A stretch of DNA of 64,000 bases from Paenibacillus fonticola DSM 21315 (GTDB lineage: Bacteria > Bacillota > Bacilli > Paenibacillales > Paenibacillaceae). Shown in pieces: positions 56,275 through 64,000 of this stretch. The notes beneath the pieces were generated by a model. That model did no database searches. It saw only the letters and a program-made list of their open reading frames with translations, and was not told the origin of the DNA. A program made the position numbers and the translations under genes. The stretch's first letter is position 1. Each line of letters begins with the position of its first letter. The stretch is from assembly GCF_000381905.1 (NCBI RefSeq), contig NZ_KB907246.1, positions 62,001 through 126,000 on the forward strand. Direction: 5' to 3'.

Positions 56275-56541
56275 GTACAGCTATCGTTTATGTGAAGAAG
56301 TGAAGGCAACTCCCATTCCAAATCCAAGGTGGCCCAAGGTGAGCTTCAGGCTTGCTTCGGTGTATGGCGTTCAATATATTGTGAGCGCTTCTATATAGAT
56401 ATCGATTAAATATCTCAAATACTTTTCCCTTTATTCCTAAATATTTATCTATTAGGTACCGATAATTAAATTATGTGATGATTAGGGGCGATCTTGGCAC
56501 CATGACAATCGTAAATTAAGAAATAAAGGAGAGATTAGTGC

Positions 56542-59500
56542 ATGCAGCGCTTGAAGAAACCACTGGTGTGGCTGGCTTTGGTATCATTAATTGTTGGACT
56601 CGTTCCCCTTGGCCTGACACAAACTGTTGAGGCGGCGAATCCCCCGGCTTATTTTATGCCGGATGATCCAGATTTATTGAAGACGAGTTCGATGGATTTG
56701 GCTGATTTAAACAGTGATAAGGTGAAAGTATCATCCTCTGAAACTTATCCTGTAGAAGGAACTTACAGCCAGGTCAGTACTGATTTGGCGGTAACCGTAC
56801 AACAACTGCAATCCAGAACTCCTACGCAGTGGGAAGCAGACAGTACGCGTATTATTACAGAGCAGCTTACGGATAACGGAAATAACCGTTTTTCGGTAAA
56901 TCTTCGTCTGTTTCCAGGCTACAATAAAGTTACATTTACAGGGAGCCAAGGGAATAGTAAACGATCCGATACTTTCTATGTATTGTACGATCGGACCCCG
57001 ACACTTGTAAATGCGAATATCATTTATCCTGGGGGCGGCTCAACCGCGATTAACTTAAATGAAGATGCTAGAGCGGTAGCGTCAAACAGCAGAATCATGG
57101 TTCGCGGCATATACGATAATGCCACGCGAATTCGAATCACTAACGACAGCAACAGCAGCAGCGGTGAACAGTTAGCGACATTGATTGAACAAACGAAGGA
57201 GTTCTTCACTAGTTATATCGACCTTGTTCCAGGCCTGAATACGTTGACAATTGAAGTAGGGAATGAGACGAGTAAAATAACTTTCAAGCGGGAAGTGTAT
57301 TTCTTCGACCAAAATCAGCCTTTTGTAGATTTGGCTTTGCTGCATAACGGAACCGAGCATGATTTATTAGGTGCGGCGCCGACGGTTTCCAAAGCACCGG
57401 CAAATGCTGCCATAACCGGCCAAGTACTGCTGCCTTATAAAACGGAAGGATTTAATGGAAATAATGAAATCAGTGTGGTAGTGAATAGAGGGGCGGCTCA
57501 AGACTTTGTAGCTACTTCCTCAGAAGAAGTAACGATACCAGGTCCAGACGGTGTCACACCGGCGTATCGTCTGATCACTTTCACGACTACAGGGGAATTT
57601 GATTTCGATACTACAGTGAGTAATCAAACTATTGATGTGACGATCAAATATGGCGATTCATCGAGACCAAATGATCAATATAGAGCAACCAAGAGAGCTA
57701 CTTTTAAGTACGCGCCGGGACAACAAGTGATTAAGAACATGTATCTGCTGGAAGGCTATGAAACAAATCCGAGCCTGGCTAATAAAAAGGCGCTTAACAA
57801 TTCGCAAGTGACTACCTCCGTGTTTTATATTTTAGTGGAGAGTGACGATGACATTAGTGACCCTACCAAGCTGGTTGGTAAATATTTACCATTAAGCGTT
57901 AGGGATGTGAACTTGAGGCATGTGGCTTCGCCAACGCCAAAGCAGGCAGTATATGAGGTGACTGGGTTTGCGAATGGAACTCAGCAGGTTCGCTTCTACT
58001 TTGAAAACTCTCCGGATGCTTTTTATAACGCCAATATTACTTATGTATCCAAGAGTAGAATTCATATCAGAAACCTGTTAGATGGGCAAACACTCACGAT
58101 TAATTCCAGTAATCCGCAGGAGATCCGGATTGAAGGGGAATATGTCGGGTTTGGGAACAGCGGGTCTGGTACACATAATTTCCATAACCAGGTTTTCATT
58201 AACGGAGTGGAACAGCGCAAGGATGATCCATCCTGGCTAGGCAACAATGGTGTCATCAGCGGACTGGAGTTTCCCGTAAGCGATAGCGGACCGTTTTATT
58301 ATGGTCAAAATACGATCATATTGAAAGGTAAAATAACGGGCAATGACCCTACGGGCAAGACACAGACGGAAATCACTGAGACGATTCGCATCTTTATTGT
58401 CGATGAGAACGTATCGGTAATCGAGAAGTTTATTCCCGTAGCTGCTCCGACTGTCGGCCATGAGCGGACTGTAATCTACGATAACTTTGGTATGAATGAT
58501 TTAAACAAAATTTTTGAACAGTCTACAGATTTTGTTCCGACTGATGAAGGTTTTACTACAGGCAGAATGACCTATGATTTGGTGCTGCACGGTGGCGGGG
58601 CAGAGAAAATCGAGCTTTATGAAGGATCGAAGCTCATTCTGGCCATACCGACGGATACTTATCAGAACGGTGCGAGTTACGGAGATCTGGTCTATGATTT
58701 CTCCGGAACAGCGGAGGAATTTATATTACGGATCCGTGACCTGAAGTTCGATAGAAATATTTCAGGTGCGCATATCTATAATTTGGAACTGATTAATAGG
58801 ACGGGTTCACGCACGACTCAGAAGCTGGAAGTCAAACGTGAAGTGAGCGGGTTCCGCATATTGGCGCCTCAGCCTACGGTCGGTGGGGAAATTATCGTGA
58901 ACCGCAACTTTGTGCGCTTTGATATCGAAGCCGAAGGAGCGACGAGCGTAAAAATCGGCAAGGAGCAAGCGGTTAAACGTACGGATCTTCCGGCTGGGGA
59001 GAATGCCCGATTTGTATTGGACTATGTCGGATTGAAGAAAGACGGCTGGACGACGATCAAAATTGAAGTAGATCGCAACGGTGTGAAGTATAATAGCGAC
59101 ATTAAAGTTTATTACGCTTCTGCCGTAGCAATAGATTCGCAGTTTATGGCCGAGAAGGTCAGTAATAAATACAGCGTGTTCAACAAAAAGCTGGAACTGT
59201 CCTTCCCGAAAGGCACAGTACTGCAAAATGCGGTTGTGCCTAGAAATACCGTTGTAAAATTTTACCCGGAAACTAAACTCTTATTCGGCATTGCCGACCC
59301 AGATGACGGGGTAGTGGAAAGAAGAAATGATTATGGCGGCATTATTTTTGATCCTACGAGCGGGGAAGACGACGGATATCGGAAAATCGAGCGGCCGGTC
59401 TTTGAAGTGAGTATGTTCCAAACCAATTCCTTCAACTTCTCGAGAGTCTCGGATGTTTACTGGATCAGCGGCGGGCTTGGAGAGCTTGATAATTCCCCAG

Positions 59501-60426
59501 CGACAAACGGACTGCCTCCGTATTCGTCCTGGTATTCCTACCCGTCCCTAAACAGCCATGAGCCAATAAGCTTCATGACGGTCGATCCGACCCGCAGATT
59601 GAAGCCGTCGCAGCGCGGTCAGTTGACGATTGCCTTCGATCCTAACGTAGTGGATGCAGCCGGGACTTCGATCACTGTTTTCCGCTTGACGCATACCGGA
59701 GTATGGGAAAATATCGGCGGAGAGGTGGACACGAAGAAGGGGACGATCACCGTTCCATTCGACGAATTTGGATATTATAAAGTAATGAAGCTGAGAAGCA
59801 GCTATAAAGATATTACGAATCATGGCTGGGCGCGTGAAGTGTTGAATGCCTTGTATTCCAAAGGAGTTATGCGTGAAAACGGCTACCGTTCCGACGCTTT
59901 TGGAACAGATGACCGGATTTCGCGTGGTGAGTTTGCAACACTGCTGGTCAAAGGGCTTAATCTGCCTCTGAATTATGATGACAACCAGACATTCTTTGAT
60001 GTCTCGCCGGATACCGGAACGAATACGTGGACGTACGCCCATATAGAAACAGCGGCACGAGCAGGAATCATTTCCGGTGTAGGCGATAGTTACTTCGGTG
60101 TCGGCAATGATTTGACGAGAGAGCAGGCAGCTATCATGATCGCCAGAGCATTGGAGCTGAAGCTTGATGCGAATGACACCAAGCTGGAGGCATCGCTGTC
60201 GAAGACGTTCCTGGATTCGGGCAGAATCGATTATTATGCCCGTCCAGCCGTTCAAGCGGTTTATAAGGCGAAGATTATGTCTGGTACGCCGGTCACGGTA
60301 CCAGGACAGAAGAAAAGCTCGCTTAACTTTAACCCGAAAAGTCCGATGACCCGGGCTGAAGCAGGTAAAATTGCAGTCGAGCTTCTTAAGAAGAGCACGA
60401 AAATGTTCCCTAAAAACTTAAGCTAG
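56542..60426 (+). CDS. Large secreted SLH-domain surface protein
   Basis: 1294 residues. A signal peptide (basic start, hydrophobic 10-25, cleavage near VEAAN) shows export. The body, residues 35-1100, is beta-rich with repeated Ig/cadherin-like segments (for example VNLRLFPGYNKVTFTG-like and INSSNPQEIRIEGEYVGFG blocks). Three C-terminal SLH domains (FKDI-type starts at about 1110, 1175 and 1240: SYKDITNHGWAREVLN, FFDVSPDTGTN, FLDSGRIDYYARPAV) should bind the CsaB-pyruvylated polymer. Each has the TRAE/SRGE/TREQ helix. Function beyond wall attachment unknown. AAAGGAGAG precedes the ATG. Confidence 0.9.
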   Translation: MQRLKKPLVWLALVSLIVGLVPLGLTQTVEAANPPAYFMPDDPDLLKTSSMDLADLNSDKVKVSSSETYPVEGTYSQVSTDLAVTVQQLQSRTPTQWEADSTRIITEQLTDNGNNRFSVNLRLFPGYNKVTFTGSQGNSKRSDTFYVLYDRTPTLVNANIIYPGGGSTAINLNEDARAVASNSRIMVRGIYDNATRIRITNDSNSSSGEQLATLIEQTKEFFTSYIDLVPGLNTLTIEVGNETSKITFKREVYFFDQNQPFVDLALLHNGTEHDLLGAAPTVSKAPANAAITGQVLLPYKTEGFNGNNEISVVVNRGAAQDFVATSSEEVTIPGPDGVTPAYRLITFTTTGEFDFDTTVSNQTIDVTIKYGDSSRPNDQYRATKRATFKYAPGQQVIKNMYLLEGYETNPSLANKKALNNSQVTTSVFYILVESDDDISDPTKLVGKYLPLSVRDVNLRHVASPTPKQAVYEVTGFANGTQQVRFYFENSPDAFYNANITYVSKSRIHIRNLLDGQTLTINSSNPQEIRIEGEYVGFGNSGSGTHNFHNQVFINGVEQRKDDPSWLGNNGVISGLEFPVSDSGPFYYGQNTIILKGKITGNDPTGKTQTEITETIRIFIVDENVSVIEKFIPVAAPTVGHERTVIYDNFGMNDLNKIFEQSTDFVPTDEGFTTGRMTYDLVLHGGGAEKIELYEGSKLILAIPTDTYQNGASYGDLVYDFSGTAEEFILRIRDLKFDRNISGAHIYNLELINRTGSRTTQKLEVKREVSGFRILAPQPTVGGEIIVNRNFVRFDIEAEGATSVKIGKEQAVKRTDLPAGENARFVLDYVGLKKDGWTTIKIEVDRNGVKYNSDIKVYYASAVAIDSQFMAEKVSNKYSVFNKKLELSFPKGTVLQNAVVPRNTVVKFYPETKLLFGIADPDDGVVERRNDYGGIIFDPTSGEDDGYRKIERPVFEVSMFQTNSFNFSRVSDVYWISGGLGELDNSPATNGLPPYSSWYSYPSLNSHEPISFMTVDPTRRLKPSQRGQLTIAFDPNVVDAAGTSITVFRLTHTGVWENIGGEVDTKKGTITVPFDEFGYYKVMKLRSSYKDITNHGWAREVLNALYSKGVMRENGYRSDAFGTDDRISRGEFATLLVKGLNLPLNYDDNQTFFDVSPDTGTNTWTYAHIETAARAGIISGVGDSYFGVGNDLTREQAAIMIARALELKLDANDTKLEASLSKTFLDSGRIDYYARPAVQAVYKAKIMSGTPVTVPGQKKSSLNFNPKSPMTRAEAGKIAVELLKKSTKMFPKNLS

Positions 60427-60567
60427 CACTGGAGCAGCCCTTCCCCGGCGCGATATGCGGGGCAAGGGCTCTTTTTTTCCAGTTACATCATTTTGTAATT
60501 TGTTGGAGATTACGTTACAATAGCAGAGGAGTATTAGACATTTTAGCAAAAGGGTGAATAAGGACAG

Positions 60568-60909
60568 ATGAAACCGATCCTATCGAAGGCTCAGCTAGGC
60601 TATATGAAAGCAAAACACAAATTCGAGGATAAATCGAAAGTTTTGGAGAAAAAAATCGAAGAAACGGCTAAAGCTCAGGAGGTAACTCAAGAGGTAATGG
60701 AATCTCTTGTTGTGGAAACCGGATTCCATGAAGCGTTCAACGCACTGCGCACTGCGGAAAATGAGCTCATCGATTGGTCGCATATGACGATGAAGCATGA
60801 GAAGACCTATAAAGACAATAAGAAGCCGATTGATGATATGTACGCGAAGCTGGAAACAGATCCTCAAATGCGTGCCCGGATCATTCAGTTGGCGATGAAG
60901 GTCAGATAA
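60568..60909 (+). CDS. Small conserved-looking helical protein, unknown
   Basis: 113 residues, highly charged, no signal or membrane segment. Predicted as a helical bundle with a Lys/Glu-rich first half and a C-terminal DPQMRARIIQLAMKVR. A reasonable ribosome site (AAAGGGTGAATAAGGA) precedes ATG 60568, and a terminator follows. I do not recognise the family. Confidence 0.7.
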   Translation: MKPILSKAQLGYMKAKHKFEDKSKVLEKKIEETAKAQEVTQEVMESLVVETGFHEAFNALRTAENELIDWSHMTMKHEKTYKDNKKPIDDMYAKLETDPQMRARIIQLAMKVR

Positions 60910-60970
60910 GGAAAACAGCGCTGCTTTTCGAATGTTATATTTAATAGAATAATTTTTTGTTTTAGATGAA

Positions 60971-61000
60971 ATAAGACGTCCAATGGGACGTCTTATTTGT
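60971..61000 (+). terminator. Intrinsic terminator after the 113-residue gene
   Basis: An 11-bp perfect stem (60971-60981 with 60986-60996), 4-nt loop, followed by TTTG. It is AT-rich at its base and could work in both directions. 61001-61296 has no gene that I can support. Confidence 0.75.
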
Positions 61001-61296
61001 GCTGGACCAACATAGAATAATGATATTGGGGATTGGAAGATGTTGCTTAATGACTGGGATAAATCGGTATGTTATACTAATTTCCGTCAGAAGGCAAGGG
61101 ATGAAATAAGTTGCAGCTAAGGATAAGCTTAGAAAAGTAACAAACTTGCAAATATTTTTAAAAAGTGCGCAACTTTTTGAATCCTGATGCGTTTAAGATG
61201 TAGAGCATTTACAAAGATGACCAAAACAGTATGACTAAATTAGACAGGGAGAATATGTCATGTGGGGAAACTTGTCTATCTATTAGAAAATTTAGC

Positions 61297-61325
61297 TTTA
61301 CGGTTCTTGGTATACATTGTATAAT
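61297..61325 (+). promoter_or_regulatory. Promoter of the S-layer gene
   Basis: TTTACG (61297-61302), 17 bp, perfect TATAAT (61320-61325). The start point near 61332 implies a leader of about 125 nt to the first start codon and nearly 200 nt to the signal-peptide start. Confidence 0.6.
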
Positions 61326-61388
61326 GTCTAGGTAGGATTAGGTAACTAGTCTAGTTCTGCGTCTATTTGCTTGTTTTATTTACAAGTT

Positions 61389-61406
61389 TCTGCGGGAAAC
61401 CGCAGA
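61389..61406 (+). other. GAAA-tetraloop hairpin in the S-layer leader
   Basis: TCTGCGG and CCGCAGA form a perfect 7-bp stem closed by a GNRA tetraloop (GAAA). A stable leader hairpin of this kind could help stabilise the abundant S-layer mRNA. Confidence 0.6.
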
Positions 61407-61437
61407 CCTAATTTATAGGAACTCGCTCAGGCTCTGG

Positions 61438-61531
61438 AAAGGAGGTGCAATGGCTAATGAGTAACACGAGCTATTCATTTAAAGAAAACTCTCATATGAA
61501 GGAATTTCAAGGAGGAGAAAAAAAGGTTATG
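61438..61531 (+). promoter_or_regulatory. Tandem translation starts of the S-layer gene
   Basis: A perfect AAAGGAGGTG (61438-61447) stands before ATG 61450, a four-codon minigene (MANE, stop at 61462-61464), and before ATG 61457. The latter is in frame with the S-layer protein and would add 24 residues. A second GGAGGAG (61511-61517) serves ATG 61529, the signal-peptide start. Double starts are known from the Brevibacillus wall-protein operon. Confidence 0.65.
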
Positions 61532-64000
61532 AAGAAAATTTTATCCGTAGCTTTGTCTACAGCAATGGCATTCTCCATGTTTGCTTCCGTAGCATTCAGT
61601 GCCGAGAAATTGACACCACAGCAACAATTTGATGCATTGAAAACTGCTGGGGTTGTAAATGGTTACCCAGACCAATCATCAGGACTTGAAAGAACTATTA
61701 CGCGCGCTGAATTGGCAACAATCATCGTTAAGGCGATCGACCTTGACCCAGTTGTTGGCGTAGCTACTTACAAAGACCCGAACTACACTGCAGGCCATTG
61801 GGCTGCTAAATACATCGAAGCAGCTACACAAGCTGGTATCCTGACAGGCAAAGACGCAGTTAAACAACTGTTTGGACCAAACGACAATCTGACAGTTCAA
61901 GAATTGGCAGTAGTTTTGGTTAAAGCGTTGAAACTGGAAGTTCCAGCTGAAACTAACAACACAGCTACTGAGTGGGCTAAAGGTTACGTTCAAGCTGCAA
62001 TCAACGAAGGCCTGATCGAGTCCGGTATCAACTACCAAGCTAATGCTACTCGTTCTCAAGCAATTGTAGCAGCTTACGCAATCTGGGAATCTAACCAAAT
62101 TCCTACTGTAGCTTCCTACGAAGTATCCGAAGCTGGTAAAGTTGTTGAGTTCAAACTCTCCAACGACGATGTTGTGAAAGTAACTTTGGAAGAAGCACTT
62201 GCGCCTAACAAAGAAACTGAAGTGAAATTCACTCACAACGGTAACGAGTACACACATAAAGTAACTTATGTTACTACTGTGGCTCAAACAGTTCAAAGTG
62301 TTAAAGCTGAGAACCTGAAACAAATCGTAGTTACTTTTGACGGTACTTTGGATCCTGAAACTGCAGGAAACGAAGATAACTATGTAGTCAAGGATAGATC
62401 CTTCCACAGTGCAACATTGTCCGAAGATAAATCATCCGTGACGTTGCTTCTTGACAATGAAGCAGCTGGCAACTACATGACGAACCAAAAAGAAATTGAA
62501 TTGGAAATCAAGGGTGTTAGAAACGAGGATGGAACTAAAACCTTTAACCAAACTGTTAAGTTTACACCATCTGATGTGACTGCTCCTACGGTTCAAGAGG
62601 TTACTGGTTTGGGAACTAAAGCTTTCAAAATTAAATTTAGCGAGCCGATTGATCCTGCCACTGCTTTGACTTCCAGCTCTTATAAAGTAGATGGAAAAGC
62701 AATTGGTGCTTTCGTTAAATTTGGTTTCCCTGACACTGTGATTGTTCAAACTAGCTTGCCAGTTGGTGAACACACTGTTACTGTAAGTGGCGTAGCTGAT
62801 TTCTCTGGCTTGAAAGTGGCGCCGGTGGACAACCAATTTACGGTAACTGAAGACACAGCGGCTCCTGAAGTTGCATCTGTTAAAACAAAAGATTTGAAGG
62901 AAGTTATCGTTGAGTTCAATGAGTCGATTAAAGCTGTCTCTGAAGCTTATGCTAATACCACAAGCAATAAAGCTACGAGAATCGTAATCGAAGATACAAA
63001 AGTTAGATTGTTCTTCAACTCACCGCTTAACTACAGTGAAAACACTGTTACATTGAGAGGTGTTAGTGACTACAGCGATAATAAAGCTGACAGAGACGTG
63101 AAGGTAACTCCTACTCTGGATACAGTTCGTCCTGTAGTTTCTGAATCTGAACTGAAATTGAATTCTAACGGGCATTATATTGCTAAGATCAGATTTAGCA
63201 AAGAACTTGATCCAAAATCCGCTAAGGACACGGATAACTATGTTCTGAAAAATGCTGACGGTAAAATCCCGGATCTTGCAGGTATTGACAAAGATGGTCA
63301 TCCACAACTGAAACCAGAATTTGAAAACAGCAGTAACAGAGTTGTTTTGGTCGATCTGGGCACTAGCCTGAAATCGGAAAAATACACACTTACAATTACT
63401 GGTGTTAAAGACACGGCGTATGTTGGGAATGTTCTTGCACCAACAACCATTGATTTGGATGTTTCCAAAGCACAAAATGGCGCAATCGATCGTGTATGGT
63501 ACGGAGATGCGGATAGCGGCCATAAATACGTTTATGTTGAATTCAACAAAGAATTAGCTACAAGTGGTGACGGTAACCCTAAATCCGCTGCTAAATATAC
63601 TTTGCTGAAGAAAGCAAAAAATGGAACTGGCGGTTACGTTACTGTTGGTCAACTGACTGAAAATAATGATGATATTGATTTGCTGACATCTAAATCTGTT
63701 CGAATCAAAACTAAGCACACAACATTTGAAGATGCTAATTACACATACGCCGTTAAAGCAAGCTATGTTGCCAACGCAGAAGGTAAATTCTTGCAACAAA
63801 ATGGTAGTTACGAGTTGATTCAGGATTTTGCAGACGACAAGTATATCACTATTAAATCAGGTTCTGTTAAAGCTACTAGCCGTACAGAAGTCGAAGTAGA
63901 ATTTAATTCGAGAATTAGTAACGTTAGTGACTCTGACTTCTATATTAACGATGCTAGACCTCAAAGAGTATCTCTTAGCTCGGATGGTAAGAAATTGACG
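61529..64000 (+). CDS. Major S-layer protein with N-terminal SLH domains, partial
   Basis: Open to the window edge, 824 residues seen. Signal peptide MKKILSVALSTAMAFSMFAS with cleavage near AFSA. Three SLH domains follow: about residues 28-70 (GVVNGYPDQSSGLERTITRA), 75-130 (YKDPNYTAGHWAAKYIEAA) and 145-190 (EWAKGYVQAAINEGLI). From residue 250 come repeated Ig-like (SbsA/Big type) units, each beginning like VQSVKAENLKQIVVTFD, VQEVTGLGTKAFKIKFSEP or VASVKTKDLKEVIVEFNE. The strongly biased codons and strong leader suggest very high expression. It is expected to coat the cell, bound to the pyruvylated polymer made with CsaB. Confidence 0.93.
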   Translation, partial: MKKILSVALSTAMAFSMFASVAFSAEKLTPQQQFDALKTAGVVNGYPDQSSGLERTITRAELATIIVKAIDLDPVVGVATYKDPNYTAGHWAAKYIEAATQAGILTGKDAVKQLFGPNDNLTVQELAVVLVKALKLEVPAETNNTATEWAKGYVQAAINEGLIESGINYQANATRSQAIVAAYAIWESNQIPTVASYEVSEAGKVVEFKLSNDDVVKVTLEEALAPNKETEVKFTHNGNEYTHKVTYVTTVAQTVQSVKAENLKQIVVTFDGTLDPETAGNEDNYVVKDRSFHSATLSEDKSSVTLLLDNEAAGNYMTNQKEIELEIKGVRNEDGTKTFNQTVKFTPSDVTAPTVQEVTGLGTKAFKIKFSEPIDPATALTSSSYKVDGKAIGAFVKFGFPDTVIVQTSLPVGEHTVTVSGVADFSGLKVAPVDNQFTVTEDTAAPEVASVKTKDLKEVIVEFNESIKAVSEAYANTTSNKATRIVIEDTKVRLFFNSPLNYSENTVTLRGVSDYSDNKADRDVKVTPTLDTVRPVVSESELKLNSNGHYIAKIRFSKELDPKSAKDTDNYVLKNADGKIPDLAGIDKDGHPQLKPEFENSSNRVVLVDLGTSLKSEKYTLTITGVKDTAYVGNVLAPTTIDLDVSKAQNGAIDRVWYGDADSGHKYVYVEFNKELATSGDGNPKSAAKYTLLKKAKNGTGGYVTVGQLTENNDDIDLLTSKSVRIKTKHTTFEDANYTYAVKASYVANAEGKFLQQNGSYELIQDFADDKYITIKSGSVKATSRTEVEVEFNSRISNVSDSDFYINDARPQRVSLSSDGKKLT

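Noticed and set aside
61679..63799. Several minus-strand frames inside the S-layer gene
   Set aside because: The plus-strand frame has a signal peptide, SLH and Ig-like repeats. The minus frames are shadows from strong codon bias.

Overview
The window looks like chromosomal DNA of an endospore-forming, S-layer-bearing member of the Bacillales, most likely Paenibacillus or a close relative. Three things point there. First, the core gene order matches the Bacillus block prfA-prmC-spoIIR-sua5-mntP-ywlE-ywlG-glyA-upp-mnaA-atp operon-DUF1146-murA-spoIID-spoIIQ-spoIIID-mbl-flhO-flhP-fabZ. Second, sporulation genes for both compartments are present. Third, a csaB / secondary-wall-polymer block is followed by two SLH-domain surface proteins. 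No rRNA, tRNA, IS element, prophage or CRISPR array was recognised.

Layout. (1) 1-7641: a divergent SorC-type sugar-phosphate regulator (cut by the window edge), an MBL-fold hydrolase, a complete Fbp/Afu-type ABC importer (lipoprotein, fused two-domain permease, ATPase) and two Cof-type HAD phosphatases. I read this as an importer for a phosphorylated compound. (2) 8110-10102: prfA-prmC. (3) 10321-17156: an accessory cluster inserted into the conserved block. It has a striking double palindrome, an FAD oxidoreductase, an organic-anion permease, a HyuA-type ASKHA protein without HyuB, a small HExxH protein and an RpiR/MurR regulator. This is the best candidate for an undescribed system. (4) 17455-28175: a FtsW/RodA protein, spoIIR, sua5, a DUF72 gene, mntP, ywlE, ywlG, glyA, upp and mnaA. 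(5) 28231-36433: the complete F1Fo ATP synthase operon atpZ-I-B-E-F-H-A-G-D-C, with two unusual hairpin-rich tandem-repeat arrays between atpA/atpG and atpG/atpD. (6) 36592-48410: cutC (minus strand), DUF1146, murA, a long 9-bp repeat array, spoIID with a very long N-terminal extension, spoIIQ, spoIIID, mbl, flhO, flhP, an EpuA-like gene and fabZ. (7) 48493-55510: pgcA, DUF5693, csaB, a TagA/WecG transferase and a TagO/WecA transferase, i.e. precursor supply and assembly of a pyruvylated wall polymer. (8) 55797-64000: a heptad-repeat coiled-coil protein, a 1294-residue SLH protein, a small unknown protein and the first part of a major S-layer gene with a long structured leader and tandem starts.

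A theme across the window is that many intergenic spacers hold their own short tandem repeat (periods of 9, 17, 18, 20, 29, 44, 66 and 83 bp), each unlike the others. Similar low-complexity expansions appear inside several proteins: the HAD linker, the ABC ATPase tail, the Sua5 N-terminus, the SpoIID N-terminus and the coiled-coil protein. Several regulatory sites can be read directly: putative sigma-F promoters at spoIIR and spoIIQ, a sigma-E promoter at spoIIID, Spo0A-box-like sequences before murA, mbl and the coiled-coil gene, and a near-consensus vegetative promoter for the atp operon. Starts at TTG or GTG are common (prfA, prmC, ywlE, atpA, atpF, cutC). All family calls come from reading the sequence; no database search was run.
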